From Aureobasidium sp. EXF-3400 (lineage: Eukaryota; Ascomycota; Dothideomycetes; Dothideales; Saccotheciaceae): a DNA stretch of 64,000 nt. Position numbers and translations under genes: made by a program. Where the stretch lies: the NCBI GenBank assembly GCA_024195585.1, contig SWBL01000245.1, positions 17,047-81,046 on the forward strand, read 5' to 3'. This document shows, piece by piece, positions 57,241-64,000 of this stretch. The notes below the pieces were generated by a model, which was not told where the DNA came from, searched no databases, and saw only the letters and a list, made by a program, of their open reading frames with translations. Within the stretch, counting starts at the first letter, position 1, and every line of letters starts with the position of its first letter.

Positions 57241-59280
57241 ATGATACCGTTTGTGTGGTTGGCAGTCGCCGCCTTGACCAGTGTCTACGTCTTCAACTAC
57301 TACCGTTGCTTCGCCCGCAACCTCGCCGCAGCCAAACAATCGGGCTTGCCCTATGTTGTAGCACCAGTCTATGGATTCAATCGATTCTGGCTCGTGACAC
57401 ACAAGCTCTGGATTCCGTTACTCGAAAAACTCCCCAAATCCTGGACAGATCCATGGTTGCAGTACGTCCCGCATCTGAGGTCGCACTACAGTTGCGGCAC
57501 ACCCGTCATCCGACGCAGGATGGAAAGCTGACCGATATTCAGGTTCCTGGATCCTGAATGGACTTGGTTAAAGAGACACGAGCCTTTTAAGGCTATGGGA
57601 AGTGACATCTTCCTCGTGTGCTCACCCGGCAGAAATTCTGTGTTCGTTGCCGACCCTGAGGCAACTACACAGATCACTACCCGCCGCAATGACTTCCCCA
57701 AGCCAATTGAGATCTATGGCTCTGTGGATCTGTTTGGCAAGAACGTGGTGAGCACAGAAGGCTCGATCTGGCGTCACCATCGCAAGATCACTTCTCCTCC
57801 ATTCACCGAGAAGAACAATCATCTTGTGTGGCAGGAGAGCTTGCATCAGGCTCAAAGCATGATGGCTTCTTTTCTCGATAAGAACGCTGAGAAGGGTACC
57901 GCTTCCGATATTGCCGCTGCTACTATGCGCTTGAGTCTACATGTCATCAGTCGTGCTGGCTTCGGCAGACGTCTGCTATGGCCGCACGAAGAACTCGAAC
58001 AGAACGGACAAGCCGGTGTAGTACCCGAAGGTCACACCATGACTTATAAGGACGCACTGAGCACATTGTTGGAGAACATCATCGCTGTGATGCTACTACC
58101 CAAATGGTTCCTTGGTAAGCCTCTGATCCACAACAATTTCAATATCAGTAGCTAACAGAGGCACAAAGCGAATTCACCCATCAAGGCGAACAAGATCGCC
58201 TGGGAGTCATTCACCGAGTGGGGCAAGTATATGCGAGAAATGTATCAAGACAAGAAAGCCGAGATCAGAGCAGGCGAAAAGCACGAAGGCATGGATCTTA
58301 TGGGAGCTCTCGTAAGCGGAGCAGGCATCAAGGCAAACCAAGACCCAGAAAAGGCCGATGCACAACTACTCACCGACAGCGAGATCCTGGGCAATGCCTT
58401 TGTTTTCATCCTGGCTGGTCACGAGACTGCAGCAAATACGCTTCACTTCGCCATGTTGTACCTGGCCATGAACTGGTCCACCCAGGAGATGCTTCAGAAA
58501 GACCTAGACAACATCTTTGGAGACCGATCCATCGACCAATGGGACTACGATCAAGATGTACCAAAACTGTTTGGCGGCATGTGCGGCGCCGTCATGAACG
58601 AAGAGCTCCGTTTGATTCCTCCCGTCGTCGGCATTCCCAAATGTACCCTCAAAGGCTCACCACAACCACTAACTCTCTCTGGCCGCCGTTATATCATACC
58701 CGAGGGCTCTGCAATTAACCTCATCACAGTCGCATCCCACCGCAACCCCAAATACTGGCGCACGCTCTGCGGCCCTAACGCTTCAGCAGCCGAAATCGAA
58801 GCAGATCTCGCATCCTGGAAACCCCAACGCTGGATCGTCGACCCTTCGAAATCAAATTCTTCGGCAATGAAACAAGAGCAGGCCCAACAATCTTCTGACA
58901 ATGAAGAAGATATTGGTGGCCCGCAAACCTCAGACACATCTTCCCATCTCTTCAATCCCGAACGAGGCGCCTTTATCCCCTTCTCCGAAGGCTACCGCGC
59001 ATGTCTCGGTCGCCGTTTCGCCCAAGTCGAGGTACTTGCAGTTTTGGCAGCCATCTTCCGCGAATACAGTGTGGAATTGGATCTGGACAAGTATGCAAGC
59101 GAGGACGAACTCGCAAGTATGGATGACATTCTGAAAAGACAGACTTGGGACAAGGCTAAGGATACTGCGGAGGGCTTGCTCAAGCATGGTATGATGACTA
59201 TCATCACCATTCAGATGCGTGCGGGCAAGGTTCCTGTCAAATTTACGAAAAGAGGGAGCGAGAAGTACAAGTACAACTGA
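57241..59280 (+). CDS. Cytochrome P450 monooxygenase
   Basis: Three exons, 57241-57461, 57543-58114 and 58169-59280, give 634 residues, long for a P450. An N-terminal membrane anchor (FVWLAVAALTSVYVFNYY) is followed by WRHHRKITSPPF (helix C). The I-helix oxygen motif AGHETAANT lies near residue 345. The ExxR is the EELR of MNEELRLIPP, and the heme loop FIPFSEGYRACLGRRFA has its ligand Cys near 543. The extra length comes from a Ser/Gln/Asp-rich insert (about 490-525) between helix K' and the heme loop, and an extended tail. No other biosynthetic genes flank it. Reductase, substrate and CYP family cannot be read here. Confidence 0.94.
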
Positions 59281-60157
59281 TGGAGTTGAAATAGAAATTT
59301 GGCATTCATGCCTCTGTGTATCTCGATATACAATCATCAGCCTGAACTCTACCAAACGTATAATACTATTCTATGGTTTTCTTGAAACTCCATCACTTCC
59401 CAAGCAGATAAATCAAGATCTCGCAAAATGTGCATCCCGAAAATATCGTGAGGATGGTGTTGAGCGCGATTTAAATGCTACACCAAGTCGGTAGTCGCAG
59501 GTACAACCCTGTCTCTATTATTTATCACTCACAACACCACGCCAAAGAGGGTGTACCATCTTCTCGGCTCTTTGGATATGTTGAACGTAGCATATATACT
59601 CTATTGAGTATGTTTCATAAACCTCGATCATGTCCTCGGGCCAGGATATAACATTTTCGGTATCAGTCGATTTTCTCAACATGTCAGGCAGGATATCATG
59701 CGGTTTCAGTATCACACTCTCGTGAATTCGTGCTCAACATACAAAACCTGCGAGTTTCCAATCATTCTTTAGCATATACCGTCCTACGTCGAATTCGATC
59801 CAACGAAGAGCCATACCCGAGACCACAGTGTAAATTGATCCTACAAAACACCAGCCATGATGGAGTGGAGAAAAAAGAATAGAAAAGGAAAGAAAAACCC
59901 CAGCTTTCTGTAAACACCACACCAAAAAAACCCACTGAACGGCAACGGTCGCGATCATAACGTGCAACCTAAACCTTGCAAAACGAACGTGGAGCAGTGA
60001 GTTTGGAGATGAGACAGTAGCAGGAGAACAGCAGATCTTATCTTCCAAGTTACATAAGAGGAAAGAGAGCTACAAACATCCCATCGATCCAGTCACCCCT
60101 TGCTCACCATCCACCCAAACCGACAATCATCCCAAGCCAGCCAAAAAGTAAACGCAT
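59281..60157. other. P450 3' flank
   Basis: No gene is recognised. Frames on the minus strand near 59518-60048 have no family content. Confidence 0.45.
60143..60147 (-). terminator. RNA polymerase III terminator
   Basis: Five T on the minus strand begin 11 bases after the tRNA 3' end, the expected signal. Confidence 0.75.
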
Positions 60158-60307
60158 TGCCCCCTGTGAGAATCGAACTCACGTCTTTCCCATTCAGTCG
60201 AGTAGTGGGTGTAGCGGGGCCTATTCGGCCCCGCGCACTCGCTTACTCTGCTTGTGTTTGCAAGACATTAGGTATGGGAACGTGCTATACCACTGCACTA
60301 AAGGGAC
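60158..60307 (-). tRNA. Intron-containing tRNA, Gly-like, anticodon read as ACC
   Basis: On the minus strand the acceptor GTCCCTT pairs with AGGGGGC (two G-T pairs), discriminator A. The D arm GTGC-AGTGGTATA-GCAC is perfect. The anticodon stem is TTCCC/GGGAA, and the T arm is GTGAG-TTCGATT-CTCAC. The 5' half of the anticodon loop reads A-T-ACC-T, so the anticodon would be ACC (Gly GGU), with U37 unusual. An intron of 77 bases follows position 37 and carries an eight-pair GC hairpin (60214-60234). The mature RNA would be 73 bases. A TTTTT terminator follows. Eukaryotes normally use GCC for GGU/GGC codons, so the ACC reading needs a covariance-model check; tRNA-Gly(CCC) ancestry is one possibility. 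Confidence 0.75.
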
Positions 60308-60367
60308 TGGAAGATTGCTTCTAGGGCAGAGCTGGTAGCTTATATACGACGGGATGAAGTGAAGGTG

Positions 60368-60456
60368 AGGAGAGGAGAAGGAAGGACAGTGAAGGGGATG
60401 CGGAGAGAAGATAGACAGTAAAGAAGATGCGGAGAGAAGGTGAACAGTGAAAAAGA
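60368..60456. repeat. 29-base tandem repeat, about three copies
   Basis: GATGCGGAGAGAAG starts at 60397 and again at 60426, and a third GATGAG begins at 60455, an exact 29-base period. A diverged earlier copy starts near 60368. All copies are purine rich on the plus strand and share an ACAGTRAAG core. Confidence 0.75.
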
Positions 60457-60568
60457 TGAGATGAAAGGCGAAGGAAAGAGATTCGCGTTGTGTTCTTATC
60501 GATGATACAAGGGAATGTATTACGTCTACACCAAGGAGGTTGAATGCTCTGAGAGACAGAGATGGAGT

Positions 60569-60612
60569 GAGAGAGAGAGAGAGTTGTTCATTACAAGAGA
60601 GAGAGAGAGAGA
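60569..60612. repeat. Two GA dinucleotide runs
   Basis: Seven to eight GA units at 60569-60583 and about eight at 60597-60612, separated by 13 bases. Confidence 0.85.
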
Positions 60613-61098
60613 AGACCCAAGTTCCGTTTTTATTTCCTTCCTTTGCCTCATCGCCCTTCCTTCCTCTTTCTTTCTGCACCCATCATCTTCACCATAGACA
60701 GCCCCTTCTTTTTGTGTATAAGGCATGCTTTCGTCATCATCAACCCCCTAGGAAGAGCCAAGAGGAGAGAAAAACACAAGGACAGAAAACGAAAAAACAA
60801 AACAAATGCAAAGCGTGGATAAAACACATATGAAAGCAAAGAAAACACAATGTTCTGCAAATCCAAACAACAAGGGAGACCGGTTATGCCGTCTGTTTGG
60901 GTCCCCATTCCGCTTTATGAAATGAAACATCATTCATCATAAAGTTATTTGTTCGTCATCATGGTTGTCGTTATAGAGAGTCAAAGAAAAAAAGGGAAAA
61001 AGCGAAAAGACCTCAAGAGAAGGGAGGCATTACCAAAAACACAGCAAGGAGAAATGGAAAAGATGCAGCTGAGATGAACAGATGGATCAAGTCGTGCT

Positions 61099-62920
61099 TT
61101 ATCGGTGCGCGGCAAGGACGGAGCGAGGACGCCCGATTCCTGCGCTGCCTTCGCGTACTGTCTTTCTTCGCTTGAGGCCGTCCGAGTCATCGTTGTAGCG
61201 ATCGTCGACATCGTCATCACGCATACGCTTCTGCATACCGTTCACAGCTTGGTATCCTTGAGACCCATAGGCATGATTGGCTTGTCCGTACATCTCAGAG
61301 CCGTTGGGAGCGCGGTTGTCGCTCATGACACTGAATAAGTTGGACTGAATGTGCTGAGAGCGCTGAGGAGTAGTGTATCCGGCGTGGTAGTTGTTGGTAG
61401 TACGAGGAGTAGCACCGCCGGAAGCCTTGTGGTGAGGCGAGCCAGTCATGTCGGAGGACATGTGCGTCTGATCGCTATGCAAGGAAGCAGTTGTAGCAGG
61501 TGTGGCGTAAGCGTATGAAGCACGGTTTCCACCGTAAGGTCCAGAGGCGTGTGTGTATTCGCCTTCGTGTTCACCTTGAGCATCGTCATGGGCACCAGAG
61601 TGGTTGGCGTAACCATCCTGAGGCTTCTGGTCGACTGCATGTTCGGCCTCTGCGCCAGCGCGAGCCGGAGGAGCCATTTCATTCTTAATGTAAGGGCTGG
61701 GCTGGAGCTGGCCATAACGAGGACCGTACTGAGAAGATTGCGAAGAGGCCGAATACAACGGACGACCATTGTCGTATGCTTGACTGGTCTGGTAAGGAGG
61801 CATGCTGTGCATAGCACTTCCAGGAGGAGTGGTGGCAGGGGTGGTAGGCACGGATCTGTTGTTCATGTTGGTATCGATGGCCAGGGGTTGTTGCGAGGGC
61901 TGTTGCTGCTGCATAGTTGAAGGTGGTTGTCCACTCCACTGGTAAGAAGCTTCTGAGCCGACGCCCATCATGCTGGATGCGCTGGTAGGAGGAGTAGGGA
62001 AAGTGTGAGCTCTGTCCAAATTGGGTCTTCCAGCATTCGAGTGAGGAGCGAGCGCATGCGGCGGTTGAGGCATAGCCATAGAGTGAGCATGAGGCATGGT
62101 AGGAGGCTGGCTTACGGGCCCTCTCATGTACTCCTCGGGACGTCTGCGTTCACCAGCAACCAGCGAGGTAGCGCCACCAATGGTACGGCTGGCGCTGTTC
62201 GAAGGGTGGTAGAGCAGAGCACCGATGTTGTGCACGAAAAGGGGGTAAAGTTTTTCTGTGATTTTCTCCTTGTTGGCGAATTCCAGAGCACGGTCAAAGG
62301 GAATCCAGACACCCTTCAGGTGCATAGGGCCAATCTTGACCACGTGCCTGTTCTTCTCGCTCTTGAGAATACCATCACGACGACCGCGGGTCATACCAGC
62401 CACATTGAGCAATTTTGTTCCGTTGATCATGTGGTTGTCTTCGCGTCTGGCCACACAGATACCGTTGGCCTCGACTTGGAAGCAAAGGCTTCCTTCATCT
62501 TCCCAAAGCGTGGCAGTGACTCTGGGCTTCATACCAGGAGGCGCGATCTGTCCTGTAATGTCAAATGTCGCGCTAGAGTATTGACCCTGTGCAGATTGAG
62601 GCGATACGCTGTTTGCGAGTGCTGCAGAAAAGGTTAGCGACAGTTTAAAAGTATATCACTTTTGCGCGCGACCTACTGGGAAGGGGAAGTTGCGATTGAG
62701 GAACCATCTGGGAGCCCAGACCACCTGCCGAGGGGTGGTGCAGAGGAGCGAGACCATTGGTGTAGTATTGAGAGTAGGATGAAGGTGATGAACCGTATGG
62801 GTGAGACTGGGGTTGGTGGTAGCTGGCGTAATGGCCGAGGCCTGGCGGGGGAGCCGAAGAAGGGATGCTGCTGGACATGTGACTCTGGCTCACGTCCATG
62901 TAAGGCTGGGACTGGTTCAT
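61099..62920 (-). CDS. STUA: APSES transcription factor StuA
   Basis: Two exons, 62677-62920 and 61099-62621, give 588 residues. The start MNQSQPYMDV matches the family N-terminus. The APSES domain (about 112-218) is nearly textbook: RVTATLWEDEGSLCFQVEA, DNHMINGTKLLNVAGMTRG and GVWIPFDRALEFANKEKI. The rest is Gln/Pro/Ser/Tyr rich, ending with a basic nuclear-type region (KRMRDDDVDD, then GLKRRKTVREG). StuA binds DNA through its basic helix-loop-helix-like fold and orders asexual development, conidiophore form and, in pathogens, effector and dimorphism genes. A long ATG-free leader, open in frame, lies upstream. Confidence 0.96.
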
Positions 62921-64000
62921 GCTGATACAAGAAATGCTGTTCTGATCGTAACTCGTGATAGGAATGGATTGACCGTGTAGTCCGGACTGAACACTATCTC
63001 TGCGATAGGCTGGGGTTTGGTCGGGGGAGGGTGTCTTGAGTCCGGTGCTGTAGGCGCCGTGAAAGGAGGACGAGTATGAGGTAGCTGTGTCGGTGCCACA
63101 GATAGGTTCTGCTGAAGTGATAGAGCTTCCTCTTGGTGAAGAACCCACAGACTGGAAGGTCTGGAGTTGGGAGAGGGCAGGCAAACGCTCAGCAGTGGAT
63201 GTGGCTTGCAAGACGTTGGTTGGTTGATACCACTGGTCTTCGAACCCGCGCGCTTGAACGTGAGAGATGGACGGTAGAGCCAGTTTGTCTACTGTTGCCG
63301 ACGAAGATGCTGCTCAAAGGAAGCACCTCCGGTTAATCCTTGGTGGATTAGGATGAAGCGAGTGTGGGGTGGTTACGAAGGAACCACGAGAGCCGGCGAG
63401 ATTGAATCCAACACGTCAATTGAGAAGTGACTGGATCAATTAGACCTCGAAGCTAAGCAAAGCAGTCGCAAACAGGTCGTGATGGGACTTGAATCGGTGC
63501 AAGACGCGTGCGCGAGGTGATTCAGATGCCGGTCGTTGATATCGTGAGGTCGAAGCTTGGGTTCAGGCACGTCGGGTGAACAGACGACGAGCAAGTAGTA
63601 CGGCGAGAGGGCAGTCGCAAGCACACAGTAATCAAACGTCTATAGCTTGTGGAGTGCAGAAAGCAGAAAGCAGCAGAATACTTTTGCAGTGAGGATGCAC
63701 AAAAAATGTGTGTCAAAACGAATAAATTGTCCTTGAATGGTCGTAAAAAGGTCGTGTCGTAGCAGTTCGTAGGTCGTGGATGGACAGAAACAGGCTGCAG
63801 GGCGACGGGACGGGTTAGCGACTATGTGTGGGATGATGTGAGTGTGGTAGTGTGTGGTGGAGGAGGTTGAGGTAAGGCAAGGTAAAAGCATGCAGGTGCA
63901 CCGGCAACGGACAAGCAGCAGATAGAAGTAGCTGGAGACACACACACCTCGTAGTTGGCCTAGCTGCAGGAGTGCATGAAAGACGAACGCGAACGAGAAA
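62921..64000 (-). other. StuA leader, open in frame without an ATG
   Basis: From a TGA just upstream of 63311 to the StuA ATG at 62920 the reading frame is open for about 130 codons in the same frame. It is protein-like (ALPSISHVQARGFEDQWYQP, ERLPALSQLQTFQSVGSS and LKTPSPDQTPAYRRDSVQ) but contains no ATG. A TATCAG acceptor lies directly before the ATG, and CTTTGAGCAG near 63311 could be another. The rest of the stretch to the window end has few ATGs and no clear exon; microsatellite-like CA runs lie near 63840-63950. Confidence 0.5.

Larger units (their letters stand above)
60308..61098. other. StuA 3' flank with simple repeats
   Basis: No gene is seen. The segment holds a 29-base tandem repeat (60368-60456) and two GA runs (60569-60583 and 60597-60612). 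Confidence 0.5.

Noticed and set aside
57241..59280. P450 as part of a biosynthetic gene cluster
   Set aside because: No polyketide, peptide or terpene synthase, transporter or pathway regulator is next to it; neighbours are a small secreted protein, a tRNA and StuA.

Overview
The window is nuclear DNA of a filamentous ascomycete (Pezizomycotina). The evidence is gene density (about one gene per 2.5 kb), nearly all introns of 49-80 bases with GT...AG ends, and fungal-specific families: a StuA-type APSES regulator, a DUF4470/MYND protein, a DUF6594 protein, Mis14/Nsl1, and a bifunctional HIS7 enzyme. A Dothideomycete seems likely from the overall look of the proteins, but I cannot show that from sequence alone. 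I see no virus, transposon, CRISPR array or bacterial-type island. No secondary-metabolite cluster is visible; the single P450 stands alone.

Layout. 1-11.4 kb: the 3' part of UTP18, an intron-containing tRNA-Glu with an inverted broken copy beside it, a Ure2-like glutathione transferase, a secreted GH31 alpha-glucosidase, HIS7 and IMP3 diverging from a promoter with Gcn4/CPC1-type sites, and DIM1. 11.5-25.9 kb: an endonuclease IV, a DUF4470/MYND protein, a sugar transporter, a small unknown gene, a transcription factor carrying a Zn2Cys6-like cluster, a homeodomain and C2H2 fingers, and a small zinc-ribbon-like protein. 26-42 kb: a membrane-anchored arylsulfotransferase-like protein, COG8, a 1,693-residue coiled-coil protein, mitochondrial ribosomal protein bL33m and a large MIT-domain protein. 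42-55 kb: arginase, a DUF6594 membrane protein, a Ras GTPase-activating protein, a small conserved-looking protein and kinetochore Mis14/Nsl1. 55-64 kb: a small secreted protein, a P450, a second intron-containing tRNA (Gly-like) and StuA with a long leader.

Most genes are housekeeping or single-copy regulators. The one functional theme is ribosome biogenesis: UTP18, IMP3 and DIM1 all act in 18S rRNA maturation and lie within 11 kb, and bL33m is further along. Exon chains were built by hand. For every multi-exon gene given here the summed exon length is a multiple of three, which supports the models but does not replace RNA data.

The points most worth a second look are the inverted tRNA-Glu duplication, the tRNA with a 77-base hairpin-bearing intron and an unusual ACC anticodon, the ATG-less open frame upstream of StuA, the triple DNA-binding-domain factor, the purine-rich 352-base intron in bL33m, and possible degraded coding relics around arginase.
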